From positions 1 to 49,163 of IMG/VR virus record IMGVR_UViG_3300005527_002496: 49,163 nt of DNA, one strand, 5' to 3'. Each line of letters begins with the position of its first letter. Position 1 is the stretch's first letter. The notes beneath the pieces were generated by a model. It searched no databases. It saw nothing but the letters and a program-made list of their open reading frames with translations, and was not told where the DNA came from. Positions 33,061-39,575 of this stretch are shown one piece after another. Made by a program: the position numbers and the translations under genes. Source of the DNA: a virus.

Positions 33061-33147
33061 ATGGGAGAGATCATCTACGTCTTGTGTGCGTTCGCCCTTC
33101 TGGTCTACATCGTGGACAGCATCATGTCCCTCGAAGACCACAAGTAG
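33061..33147 (+). CDS. Single-span membrane micro-protein (28 aa)
   Basis: MGEIIYVLCAFALLVYIVD forms one hydrophobic helix, followed by a short polar tail. It follows the coiled-coil gene by one base. Micro-proteins of this type could act at the host membrane; no function is known. Confidence 0.45.
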   Translation: MGEIIYVLCAFALLVYIVDSIMSLEDHK

Positions 33148-33153
33148 TACCAA

Positions 33154-33387
33154 CTACTTCTTACCTTCCAAGAAAGAGTCGCCACTACTCTCCCTGTTGG
33201 CCCTACTTTTCTTCCTACGGGGATAGAACCCCACCTCATACCTGACCACGTTCAGATATGCCCTCTGCTCTGGAGTAAAGAAGTCCTCCTCCAGCCGGTG
33301 GACCACATCTACCCCCACCCCCATCTCCTTGGCCATCTCCTCCACCGTGTAGAGACTCTCCCTACGCCTTGTCACCCTGTTCTTCAT
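33154..33387 (-). CDS. Small HTH-like candidate regulator (77 aa)
   Basis: The start is set at the second ATG (33,387, MKNRVTRRRE), because the first ATG is inside the TATGTTTG promoter. Residues about 12-35 (YTVEEMAKEMGVGVDVVHRL) fit a helix-turn-helix of MerR/Xre style, flanked by basic sequence; the C-terminus is Lys/Arg/Ser-rich. It is the only minus-strand gene between the late fibre operon and the early operon and has a near-consensus promoter. It is a good candidate for controlling the divergent region (inference). Confidence 0.55.
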   Translation of the reverse strand: MKNRVTRRRESLYTVEEMAKEMGVGVDVVHRLEEDFFTPEQRAYLNVVRYEVGFYPRRKKSRANRESSGDSFLEGKK

Positions 33388-33392
33388 AGGTG

Positions 33393-33425
33393 CAAACATA
33401 ATAGTACCATCCCCACACCTCCAAA
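33393..33425 (-). promoter_or_regulatory. Near-consensus Bacteroidota promoter (TTTG-N21-TATGTTTG)
   Basis: On the minus strand TTTG (33,422-33,425), a 21-base spacer and TATGTTTG (33,393-33,400) match both promoter elements. It drives the HTH-like gene with a leader of only a few bases. Confidence 0.7.
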
Positions 33426-33815
33426 AACAAAAATCCTCGCCCTACGCCCCTATCTCCCTCCCAAACTACCCCTACCCCCATCCAATAGGAGAAAACGCAT
33501 CAGAACGCAGATTATGGGCCTCCAATAGGGTACCTTATCACTTAAACACTCCTAACTAAAAGAATCCGCACACAAGGGAGTGACCCCCCTCAACCCACCC
33601 CTCCCCCTCTGCGCAGGGAGAACGGTCCTCGCCCCATCGCCGCCCGGAAACGCAAAGGGGACCCGGCCTGCTGGTCGCAATCCATCACCGGGCCGAGCAT
33701 GGCACCGCGCACCATTTTTGGCGCACCGGGTGACCGCCTACCTTGTGATCTGGAAAAGGGTCTTTTCCGCCATCCCTGATCTGGGAGAAGGTGGAGTGGA
33801 AGAAGAGCCTGAGGA

Positions 33816-33843
33816 GGGGAGGGGAGGGAAGGAAGGGCAGGGG
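33816..33843 (+). other. Potential G-quadruplex tract
   Basis: Several runs of three or four G separated by one to six bases on the plus strand satisfy the usual quadruplex pattern. It lies within a purine-rich segment (33,785-33,845). Confidence 0.4.
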
Positions 33844-33909
33844 AACAACCCTCCCCCCTCTTCCACCACCTATGAACCACCACCGAGCGGTACATACACA
33901 CGCGAGAGG

Positions 33910-33997
33910 CGTTTGTTGGACACTTAATTTTTGGTAGGCAAGGTGCTGATCACCAGCGAGTTAGCAAGCGTTATCCGTTTGCTGGACACTTATTTTT
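33910..33997 (+). repeat. Direct repeat pair (CGTTTG-YTGGACACTTA)
   Basis: The unit CGTTTGyTGGACACTTA plus a T-run occurs at 33,910-33,932 and 33,976-33,997, 66 bases apart, with one substitution and one inserted A. The paired layout upstream of the early promoter suggests protein binding sites. Confidence 0.6.
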
Positions 33998-34090
33998 ACG
34001 TCCTGTGTTGCACGTTTGTAATGCACTGTGCGTCAAGCAGTTACAAAATGGCGACCTTCTGGAACCCGCGTCAATGCTGGGGTTCTCAGA

Positions 34091-34123
34091 TTTGCATATC
34101 GAAAATTGATGCCCCCATATTTG
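34091..34123 (+). promoter_or_regulatory. Early promoter (TTTG-N21-CATATTTG)
   Basis: TTTG (34,091-34,094), a 21-base spacer and CATATTTG (34,116-34,123) differ from the Bacteroidota consensus at one base. The transcript would have a leader of about 95 bases before the first early gene. Confidence 0.65.
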
Positions 34124-34226
34124 CACCGTCAACGGCAGACGACCACTGCCCGCCACAGGCCCCGAAGGGCGCACAACGTGTGGGACACCTGACATCTTGG
34201 CCTCCAACACCTAAACACCCAACACC

Positions 34227-34463
34227 ATGAGAAAATACCTGTACGTCACCGAAGAGCAAGTTCGTGAGGCTTGGAGCGAACTGATGGAAAGCGAAGGGCA
34301 TTGGTTCGTAACGGTGCGGCCCAACGGGTCCACCAGCATCGACACCGCAGCCGAGGACGAAGCCTTCAACAACTTCATCGACCGCCTCCAAAAAGATGGC
34401 AGCATCCCCGAGGGTATGTTCTACCCCGGCTACGACCCCGAGAACCCCGACAGTGATTACTAA
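34227..34463 (+). CDS. First early gene, unknown acidic protein (78 aa)
   Basis: A small mixed protein (YVTEEQVREAWSELMESEG; VRPNGSTSIDTAAEDEAF) ending in a Tyr/Pro/Asp-rich tail (YPGYDPENPDSDY). It lies first after the early promoter, a position often used for host-takeover factors, but no motif points to a target. The GC-rich codon use matches the rest of the early block. Confidence 0.65.
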   Translation: MRKYLYVTEEQVREAWSELMESEGHWFVTVRPNGSTSIDTAAEDEAFNNFIDRLQKDGSIPEGMFYPGYDPENPDSDY

Positions 34464-34483
34464 CTTCAAACAACTCAACACCC

Positions 34484-34918
34484 ATGAAAGCAGCACAGAA
34501 AGACCTCGCCCTCGCCACGCGCATCGCCGACCACATCGACCCCAAGCGTGACCGCATCAGCACCTTCGACCTCAGCGACCCGGCCAACGTCCTGCGCCGG
34601 GCGCAGATGGCCCTGCACCGCTGGCACGAACTGGAGTGCGGGACCGATGCCGGACACATCGAAGAGGCGGTTGGCCCCGATGGCAACACCTACCACCTGT
34701 TCCGCCCCGCTGGACGTATGACCAGCAAGGGCTGGGTGCAGCCTCAAGGCTGGCCGATGCGGAACACCTACGACCCGGCCATCAAGCGGGTGCAGGCCAT
34801 CTGCAAGGAACTTGGCCTGAACTACTACGTGCAGACAGACCCCCGTGGATGTGCCCTGTACGTCAGCGACAAGACCTTGACCGCTGAGAACTACAACCAC
34901 GGCATCCCCTGCCTCTGA
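34484..34918 (+). CDS. Unknown early protein (144 aa)
   Basis: The protein has a helical N-terminal half (QKDLALATRIADHIDPKRDR; VLRRAQMALHRWHELECG) and a mixed C-terminal half containing AICKELGLNYYVQTDPRGCA, suggestive of a small alpha/beta fold. It resembles accessory proteins shared by phages and plasmids, but I cannot name a family. It follows the first early gene after 20 bases with an A/C-rich leader and no Shine-Dalgarno sequence. Confidence 0.65.
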   Translation: MKAAQKDLALATRIADHIDPKRDRISTFDLSDPANVLRRAQMALHRWHELECGTDAGHIEEAVGPDGNTYHLFRPAGRMTSKGWVQPQGWPMRNTYDPAIKRVQAICKELGLNYYVQTDPRGCALYVSDKTLTAENYNHGIPCL

Positions 34919-35029
34919 TGCCAAGCCCGTGAGGTGGACCGCCACCGCGCCCCCCTTCGATGGGTGGCCACGGCCAATGGGCATAACATTCAGGCGTGGC
35001 CCGCGCCATCAACTCCAAAACTCAATACC

Positions 35030-35416
35030 ATGAGCAAGCAGATCGTTCCCCAGCACCTTGAACTCACCCCAGCAGAAGCCGCCCTGTACGAGAAGTATTA
35101 CCATATGGGCCACCGCCACGCCAACGGCATAGCCTGCCACAATGTGCCACGCATCGGTGACCGCATCGACCGCAGCGTTGACTACATCGGCCTTGGCAAG
35201 GTCGTGACCGATCATAACGCCAAGGAGTACCACGCACTGCTCTGCTACGCGGCAGAGCAGCACTCCCGCGACTACTCGCCCTTTGAGCGCACCGCTCACG
35301 AGATCAACAGCGACGAGGTGCTGGGAAGCGAGTACGGGTGGGACGCATTCGATAGCGGGGTGGCCGACCGCATCGGCGAAGAAATGGCAAACTACACCGA
35401 AGAGGACTACAAGTAA
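35030..35416 (+). CDS. Unknown early protein (128 aa)
   Basis: I set the start at ATG 35,030 (MSKQIVPQHLELTPAEAAL); the longer frame runs back through a GC-rich leader. The body has a His-rich segment (YYHMGHRHANGIACHNVP) that could bind metal, and an acidic C-terminus (DRIGEEMANYTEEDYK). No family is recognised. The first copy of the repeated GC hairpin follows its stop codon by about ten bases. Confidence 0.6.
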   Translation: MSKQIVPQHLELTPAEAALYEKYYHMGHRHANGIACHNVPRIGDRIDRSVDYIGLGKVVTDHNAKEYHALLCYAAEQHSRDYSPFERTAHEINSDEVLGSEYGWDAFDSGVADRIGEEMANYTEEDYK

Positions 35417-35425
35417 ATCAACACC

Positions 35426-35449
35426 GCCCCCGGCAACACCGCCGGGGGC
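35426..35449 (+). repeat. Intercistronic GC hairpin, copy 1
   Basis: Arms GCCCCCGGC and GCCGGGGGC (nine pairs) enclose a six-base loop. It ends 17 bases before the ATG of the 83-aa gene and lacks a T-run, so it is probably not a simple terminator. Confidence 0.75.
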
Positions 35450-35465
35450 ATAACACCTGAGCACC

Positions 35466-35717
35466 ATGACCCTCGCAGAACAACTCCTCGAAGACATCAC
35501 CAAAGCACTAGCCGATGGCCGTACCGTCTACGTGGCCACGGCCCTGAAGGCCATCAAGGTCACTCCCTCCACCGCCGCCTCGTGGGAGGCCAGCGGGCAC
35601 CAGTTGTTCAAGCTGGACAAGAAGGGGGACCTGACCATGGCCAAGGGCCGCAAGTACGTCCCCATCACCTTCTGCTCCGGACAATACCTCTACTGCAACG
35701 TAAAGATCACCCAATGA
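35466..35717 (+). CDS. Unknown early protein (83 aa)
   Basis: A small protein with a helical N-terminus (LAEQLLEDITKALADGR) and a segment VYVATALKAIKVTPSTAASW that may form a winged-helix or similar DNA-binding fold, then beta sequence with one Cys pair (FCSGQYLYCNV). It follows hairpin copy 1 and overlaps the next gene by one ATGA unit. No function can be assigned. Confidence 0.6.
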   Translation: MTLAEQLLEDITKALADGRTVYVATALKAIKVTPSTAASWEASGHQLFKLDKKGDLTMAKGRKYVPITFCSGQYLYCNVKITQ

Positions 35718-35818
35718 CCAAGCACGAACGCCTCCTGATCAAGACAGGGTTCACCCTCGCCGCCATCATGGTGGCATACGGTTTCACCAACATCATCATC
35801 AACCTCCTGAACCAATGA
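35714..35818 (+). CDS. Single-span membrane micro-protein (34 aa)
   Basis: MTKHERLLIKTGFTLAAIMV continues into a hydrophobic helix ending in NIIINLLNQ. It starts in the ATGA overlap with the preceding gene and ends in an ATGA overlap with the next, so it is part of a tightly coupled set. Confidence 0.55.
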   Translation: MTKHERLLIKTGFTLAAIMVAYGFTNIIINLLNQ

Positions 35819-36066
35819 ACATCCGCATCTACGACAACGAAGGGCAGACCTTCGACCGCTACACCGTGGTCTACATGGACGACCCCATAACAGACAAGAC
35901 CTACAGCGCCCGGGGAATGAGCGAACGACCGTTCCACCCGCTGGGCTTCGGCCAGTGGTGCGAGGCCATGGCAGGCAAGCACCTCGGCAAAGAGATCACC
36001 TTCAAAGAACTCCCGGCCCAGTGCCAGCAACTCGTGCAACAAGACATCCAAACCATCAAACTCTAA
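35815..36066 (+). CDS. Small phage/plasmid-type accessory protein (83 aa)
   Basis: The start IRIYDNEGQTFDRYTVVYMD and the following SARGMSERPFHPLGFGQWCE belong to a pattern I have seen in many small phage and plasmid proteins: an IYDN..TFDRYT motif, then a conserved His/Pro/Gly/Phe region and a Lys-Leu-rich C-terminus. The function of that group is unknown. It is coupled by ATGA to the upstream membrane micro-gene. Confidence 0.6.
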   Translation: MNIRIYDNEGQTFDRYTVVYMDDPITDKTYSARGMSERPFHPLGFGQWCEAMAGKHLGKEITFKELPAQCQQLVQQDIQTIKL

Positions 36067-36071
36067 GACCC

Positions 36072-36236
36072 ATGAAGTACCTGTTCCTCGTCCTCGCCCT
36101 GCTCATCAGCGCACCTGACATCCACGCCGAGAGCGACCCCGGCAAACGCCGCCACACCTACGGCGTCAGCAAGAAGAAGAAGAAGTTCACCTCCTGTCGC
36201 AAGGCCAAGCGCATCCTCAATCGCCGTCACCGCTAA
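36072..36236 (+). CDS. Secreted basic micro-protein (54 aa)
   Basis: MKYLFLVLALLISAPDIHA is a textbook Sec signal peptide, with likely cleavage after HA (residue 19). The mature part is short, very basic (KKKKKFTSCRKAKRILN) and has one Cys. It might act in the periplasm, for example on envelope targets or to exclude other phages; this is inference. No family is recognised. Confidence 0.6.
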   Translation: MKYLFLVLALLISAPDIHAESDPGKRRHTYGVSKKKKKFTSCRKAKRILNRRHR

Positions 36237-36254
36237 CCCGTTAATAACTTTAGC

Positions 36255-36285
36255 TTGCACAATTGTCGGCAAACGTTGACATTTG
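36255..36285 (+). promoter_or_regulatory. Possible promoter (TTG-N20-GACATTTG)
   Basis: TTG at 36,255-36,257 and GACATTTG at 36,278-36,285 roughly fit Bacteroidota spacing; the first base of the -7 element is off-consensus. It precedes the 123-aa gene by 21 bases. Confidence 0.4.
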
Positions 36286-36306
36286 CACATCCAAAACAAA
36301 AGCACC

Positions 36307-36678
36307 ATGGAAGCCAAGCAGATTCACGAAAAAGCCATGTTCGCGGCCATCGCAGCAGCAGATACCTGCATCCCCACGCCAATGGTCGTGGGCTCCCCCT
36401 CCACCCCTTGGGGCAATGACATCGACCGGACCAAGCCCACGTACTACGTGGCAGACGGACCCTGCGGGTTCGCGTGGGTCAAGATCAAAGGGCGCGGGGC
36501 GTTCGCACGGTGGGCCAAAGAATCAGGCGTGGCTCGTCCCAGCGCATTGGGTGGCTACACGATCTACCCCAACCTCTTGACCCAATCCATGGAGCGCAAG
36601 GAAGCTTGGGCCAACGCCTACGCACAGGTGCTGCGCGACCACGGCATCGAAGCATACGTCGATAGCCGCCTCGATTAA
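36307..36678 (+). CDS. Conserved phage/plasmid accessory protein (123 aa)
   Basis: The centre reads YYVADGPCGFAWVKIKGRGA, then FARWAKESG, and the C-terminal helix NAYAQVLRDHGIEAYVDSRLD. This layout (CGFAWV-I-, a short W helix, and a terminal YA-VL--GI-----SR-D) recurs in an uncharacterised family in phages and mobile elements. The start is the ATG at 36,307 after a promoter-like site and an A-rich leader. Its function is unknown; the small size and conservation suggest a DNA- or RNA-binding accessory. Confidence 0.65.
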   Translation: MEAKQIHEKAMFAAIAAADTCIPTPMVVGSPSTPWGNDIDRTKPTYYVADGPCGFAWVKIKGRGAFARWAKESGVARPSALGGYTIYPNLLTQSMERKEAWANAYAQVLRDHGIEAYVDSRLD

Positions 36679-36687
36679 CACTGACCA

Positions 36688-36710
36688 GCCTCCGGTAATT
36701 GGCCGGGGGC
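36688..36710 (+). repeat. Intercistronic GC hairpin, copy 2
   Basis: Arms GCCTCCGGT and GCCGGGGGC pair with wobbles; the loop is five bases. It ends 18 bases before the ATG of the 65-aa gene, the same arrangement as copies 1 and 3. Confidence 0.7.
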
Positions 36711-36727
36711 ATAACATCCAAAACAGC

Positions 36728-36925
36728 ATGACGACCATCTATCCCCTCGGCGATGAGATGCAGTTGCATCTCACCCACGACAACGGCATCTACATCCTGC
36801 GCCTGTTCGACCTTGACGAAGGTCAGTACGTCCCCGGCATGAAGGGATACAGCGGGCCGGGTGCCGAGCAACTGGCGCAGGACGCCGTCCAGCGCATCGT
36901 GAACGAATCCATCAACCTCAACTGA
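36728..36925 (+). CDS. Unknown early protein (65 aa)
   Basis: A compact beta-type protein (PLGDEMQLHLTHDNGIYILR; FDLDEGQYVPGMKGYSG) ending in a helix with EQLAQDAVQRIVNESI. The sequence pattern suggests a single small domain. It follows hairpin copy 2, and its stop is two bases before the next ATG. Confidence 0.6.
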   Translation: MTTIYPLGDEMQLHLTHDNGIYILRLFDLDEGQYVPGMKGYSGPGAEQLAQDAVQRIVNESINLN

Positions 36926-36927
36926 CC

Positions 36928-37221
36928 ATGCGTATCATCGAACGTAACACCGAGACCAGCAGGACGCTCGAGTTCCTGCACGACATCCACCGCGCCATCA
37001 TCGTCGAAGGTGACGATATGCCCCGCGCTGTCTACACAGCAATGCACTACAGACTGGGGCAGTCCACCATCGCAGCAGCCCAACGGCAGGGCATCATCCG
37101 CCGCTACGGGTGGCGATGGGATTGGTGCGCCAGCAAGCCTACCATGAAGATGGCCGACCGGGTGGCATCCGAGGCGCAGGAGGTGCGCCGCATCTACGTC
37201 AAGAACCTCAAGCGCAAGTAG
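36928..37221 (+). CDS. Unknown basic early protein (97 aa)
   Basis: The protein contains helical N- and C-terminal parts and a basic C-terminus (SEAQEVRRIYVKNLKRK). A middle segment LGQSTIAAAQRQGIIRRYGW resembles a winged-helix or short DNA-binding motif. It is the last gene of its cluster before the DUF932 transcription unit. No family is recognised. Confidence 0.55.
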   Translation: MRIIERNTETSRTLEFLHDIHRAIIVEGDDMPRAVYTAMHYRLGQSTIAAAQRQGIIRRYGWRWDWCASKPTMKMADRVASEAQEVRRIYVKNLKRK

Positions 37222-37271
37222 ACTCACAAAAACTTTCAGCAAGTATTGGTGCTAACTTGTTGGAAGTTGCA

Positions 37272-37279
37272 TATCTTCG
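37272..37279 (+). promoter_or_regulatory. Possible promoter (-7 TATCTTCG)
   Basis: TATCTTCG differs from TAnnTTTG at one base and lies 31 bases before the DUF932 gene; a TTG is 23 bases upstream. Weak to moderate support. Confidence 0.4.
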
Positions 37280-37310
37280 CACCGCAAAACAAAACAAACA
37301 ACTCAGTAAC

Positions 37311-38195
37311 ATGACGACCTACGAGCAAACCTTCGACCTCCTTGAGAACACCGGCCTCAACTGGACCGTGAACAAGCTTCCCCTTGTCGGCCCCGATGGG
37401 CAGAAGACCGACAGCTACGGCATCTTCCGCAATGATTCAGGCGGGTGGCTGGGCACGGTCGGCCCGCGCTACACGCCCATGCAGAACAGCGACCTCGCCG
37501 AGACCATCATCGACGCCTGTGAGGGCGTGGGCATCGAGGCCAAGCGTGGTGGTTCGCTGCGTGGTGGGCAGCGGGTGTACATTCAAGCGCAATTGACCGA
37601 CGAGTACATCGGTCGGTCGGGCGTCAAGCGTTACATCACTGCCCTCAACAGCCATGATGGGACCACCGCCATCGCATTCGGCAGCACCAACACCGTGGTC
37701 ATCTGCGAGAACACGTTCCACATGGCCTACAAGTCCGGTGGCCTCACCCGCTTCCTGCACACGGCCAGCGCCAAGGCCCGTATCGAAGCAGCCATGAAGG
37801 AGTTGCGTGACGCGATGACCAACGAGCAGAAGCTTATCGACAACTACAAGCGCATGGCAGATGTCACCGTTGAAGAGGGGATGGTGCGCCGCATCCTGCT
37901 GGACATCATCAAGAAGGGGTTCGGTGCCGATGAGAACGAGAAGCTGTCCACGCGCCGTACCAATCAACTGGTGTCGCTCAACAGCGCCATCGAGCGTGAG
38001 TTCGTGGATGAGGGGCCGACCCTGTGGGGCCTGTTCAATGGCGTGACCCGCTACACCAACCACATCGCTGCCCCCAAGGCGGAGAAGATGGACTACCTGA
38101 TGAACGGCGCTGGCTATGACCTCAACCTCGTGGCCTATGACGCTGTCATGAACTGGATCGAGCAGCACACCGCCAAGCAGTACGTTGTCGCCTGA
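37311..38195 (+). CDS. DUF932 (phage/plasmid-like) protein (294 aa)
   Basis: The sequence fits the DUF932 / phage-plasmid-like (TIGR03299) family: N-terminal region with GWLGTVGPRYTPMQNSDLAE, a central beta domain (GGQRVYIQAQL; NTVVICENTFHMA, the conserved C-x-N motif) and a C-terminal helix (LWGLFNGVTRYTNH). Members occur in phages and integrative elements and are of unproven biochemistry, sometimes linked to recombination. I start at ATG 37,311 after the promoter-like site; the frame upstream runs through other genes. Length fits the family. Confidence 0.85.
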   Translation: MTTYEQTFDLLENTGLNWTVNKLPLVGPDGQKTDSYGIFRNDSGGWLGTVGPRYTPMQNSDLAETIIDACEGVGIEAKRGGSLRGGQRVYIQAQLTDEYIGRSGVKRYITALNSHDGTTAIAFGSTNTVVICENTFHMAYKSGGLTRFLHTASAKARIEAAMKELRDAMTNEQKLIDNYKRMADVTVEEGMVRRILLDIIKKGFGADENEKLSTRRTNQLVSLNSAIEREFVDEGPTLWGLFNGVTRYTNHIAAPKAEKMDYLMNGAGYDLNLVAYDAVMNWIEQHTAKQYVVA

Positions 38196-38216
38196 TTACG
38201 GATATTTACGGATACA

Positions 38217-38242
38217 GCCCCCGGTCAACACGGGCCGGGGGC
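38217..38242 (+). repeat. Intercistronic GC hairpin, copy 3
   Basis: Arms GCCCCCGG and CCGGGGGC surround a ten-base loop. The sequence of copies 3 and 4 is identical over about 32 bases. It ends 17 bases before the ATG at 38,259. Confidence 0.8.
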
Positions 38243-38258
38243 ACAACACCCAAGCACG

Positions 38259-38600
38259 ATGGCATACCTCTCAAAGTTTGACCCAACTCTCAACGACTGG
38301 AGAACCAACACCAACAACACCATGAACACGAAGCACACCCCCGGACCTTGGCACCGGAATGAAGAAGACGGAACGATTGCAAACAGCGGCGGAATGGTTG
38401 TGGCTGCCGCTTATGAACTGCGGCACGAAACCACCAGCGATGTCGAAGAAGCCAACGCCCGCCTCATCGCCGCCGCCCCTGACCTCCTCGCCGCCCTTGA
38501 CGCACTGATTGTAGCCATTTACGAAGGAAAGTATGTGGACCCATACTCAGATGTGTACCGGGACGCTCTCAACGCCCGCGCCAAAGCAACCAAACCATGA
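38259..38600 (+). CDS. HTPGPW/NARLIAAAPDLL-type early protein (113 aa)
   Basis: The core HTPGPWHRNEEDGTI and NARLIAAAPDLLAALDALI is typical of an uncharacterised family very common in phages. I keep the ATG at 38,259 because it lies 17 bases after hairpin copy 3, as in other copies; an in-frame ATG at 38,322 (MNTKHTPGPW) is the alternative and is where most family members begin. It overlaps the next micro-gene by one ATGA unit. Confidence 0.7.
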   Translation: MAYLSKFDPTLNDWRTNTNNTMNTKHTPGPWHRNEEDGTIANSGGMVVAAAYELRHETTSDVEEANARLIAAAPDLLAALDALIVAIYEGKYVDPYSDVYRDALNARAKATKP

Positions 38601-38689
38601 ACATCGTCTTCATCGGGTACGCAGTAACGATGGCCGCTGCCATCCTGTTCCTCTCCATTGTACGTTACAACACCAACAAACAACCATGA
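38597..38689 (+). CDS. Single-span membrane micro-protein (30 aa)
   Basis: MNIVFIGYAVTMAAAILFLS is one hydrophobic helix followed by a short polar tail. ATGA overlaps on both sides couple it to its neighbours, similar to the 34-aa gene at 35,714. No known function. Confidence 0.5.
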   Translation: MNIVFIGYAVTMAAAILFLSIVRYNTNKQP

Positions 38690-38877
38690 ACGACCAACAG
38701 ATCATCGACCTTCTTCAGCACCTTGACAAGTGCCTGTCAACTACGTGGCCTTCCACCTTGGTGGCAATTCCATACGAGGAGTCTGCCACCCACGAACGCG
38801 TCCTGCGCGTCATCAAAGCACTGGAGAACCGCAAGGTGACCACCATTGAAGAACTGGAACGGCAAGGACGCATCTGA
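38686..38877 (+). CDS. Small helical protein (63 aa)
   Basis: Start at ATG 38,686 (MNDQQIIDLLQHLDKCLST), in an ATGA overlap with the membrane micro-gene. The protein is mostly helical (THERVLRVIKALENRKVTTI) with a basic end. No family is recognised. Hairpin copy 4 follows its stop by nine bases. Confidence 0.6.
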   Translation: MNDQQIIDLLQHLDKCLSTTWPSTLVAIPYEESATHERVLRVIKALENRKVTTIEELERQGRI

Positions 38878-38886
38878 TACCAACCA

Positions 38887-38912
38887 GCCCCCGGTCAACA
38901 CGGGCCGGGGGC
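38887..38912 (+). repeat. Intercistronic GC hairpin, copy 4
   Basis: Identical in stem and loop to copy 3. It ends 21 bases before the ATG at 38,933. Confidence 0.8.
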
Positions 38913-38932
38913 ACAACCAAAAAACAACACCC

Positions 38933-39157
38933 ATGATTAACCGCATCGGCACCCCTCTCTCGACCTTCGGGTCCAGCATCAACATTTCCCTCCCCCAGTA
39001 TGAGGGGGACAACATCTACCTCCACGTCCACTTCGCCAACGGGAACATATGCATCCCGCTGTCTGCTGACGACCTGAGTAAGCTGGCGTTCAGCTTCGAT
39101 ACAGCAGTGAAGGCCGTGGAAAATTATCCACAGGCTGTCGAAGCAACGAAAGAATGA
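38933..39157 (+). CDS. Unknown early protein (74 aa)
   Basis: A compact beta-type protein (NRIGTPLSTFGSSINISL; IYLHVHFANGNICIPLSADD) and a C-terminal helix (LAFSFDTAVKAVENYPQAV). It has the same layout (beta half, then ALS-type helix) as the 92-aa protein after the non-coding region and could be a distant relative. It follows hairpin copy 4. Near its 3' end the DNA contains one perfect DnaA-box sequence (39,124-39,132). Confidence 0.6.
   Translation: MINRIGTPLSTFGSSINISLPQYEGDNIYLHVHFANGNICIPLSADDLSKLAFSFDTAVKAVENYPQAVEATKE
39124..39132 (+). promoter_or_regulatory. Perfect DnaA-box sequence TTATCCACA
   Basis: Matches the consensus DnaA box. It lies in coding sequence just before the promoter of the structured RNA region. 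A second perfect copy is at 12,999-13,007, so it may be chance; the phage encodes a DnaA domain IV-like protein, which makes it worth noting. Confidence 0.3.
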
Positions 39158-39158
39158 C

Positions 39159-39166
39159 TATGTTTG
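39159..39166 (+). promoter_or_regulatory. Promoter of the structured non-coding region (-7 TATGTTTG)
   Basis: TATGTTTG starts two bases after the stop of the 74-aa gene. It is followed by about 400 bases with no gene, so the transcript is probably an RNA gene or very long leader. Confidence 0.6.
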
Positions 39167-39170
39167 CATG

Positions 39171-39575
39171 GTCGGTGGTCGCTCGCTGACTTTTGCTAAG
39201 GCCCCCCTTCGGTGTTTGCCCACCGGAACAAGAAGCCGGGTAGAGTTGAGCGACCAACTCCCCGGCTTCGTTCTTTCCGAGTGTACATAGCGGTTCCCCT
39301 GACCACCGCGCCCGGATGGGTGAGATAAAAGGTCAGCACACCGAGGCGTCCAACGTCACAAACCCCTGCGCTGTCCGACCAGCCGACAACAGGGTGCCCA
39401 TGCTCGTGAGAGTATCACAGCACGTTGGTCAGGCATCGTAATGGGCGATGCGGTCCTCAGGGTGGATGGTGGTTCTCCCACCTGCAAGCCTCACGGCTGA
39501 AGAGTGCGCTAAGACGCACGTCCCCCAATGCATGGGCATAGGGCTGGGTATGTCTAACTCAAAACAAACAAGACA
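39171..39575 (+). ncRNA. Candidate structured non-coding RNA (about 400 nt, or about 110 nt if terminated early)
   Basis: No credible gene fits here. Visible pairing: a nine-pair outer stem (39,232-39,240 with 39,261-39,269) with a six-pair inner stem (39,243-39,248 with 39,255-39,260) and loop AGCGAC; that loop and flanking bases are complementary to GGTCGCTC at 39,177-39,184, giving a possible pseudoknot. Further stems: CTGACC/GGTCAG (39,299-39,304 with 39,331-39,336), GCATCG/CGATGC (39,433-39,451), GGTGG/CCACC (39,468-39,482), AGCC/GGCT (39,487-39,498) and GTGCG/CGCAC (39,504-39,519). The first big stem is followed by GTTCTTTCC and could terminate a small RNA. It does not match tmRNA or RNase P by eye. 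Confidence 0.5.

Larger units (their letters stand above)
33426..34090. other. Non-coding divergent control region
   Basis: About 665 bases between the minus-strand regulator promoter and the early plus-strand promoter; I find no convincing gene. It holds a TCCAATAGG direct repeat (near 33,480 and 33,519), a GGAAAAG-GGT-CTTTTCC hairpin (about 33,752-33,768), a guanine-run tract (33,816-33,843) and a 22-base direct repeat pair. It could hold the replication origin, packaging signal or operators. Confidence 0.5.

Noticed and set aside
33580-33927. 115-aa plus-strand frame in the control region
   Set aside because: Pro/Gly/Arg-rich translation of low-complexity DNA, with no coupled start and no domain pattern.
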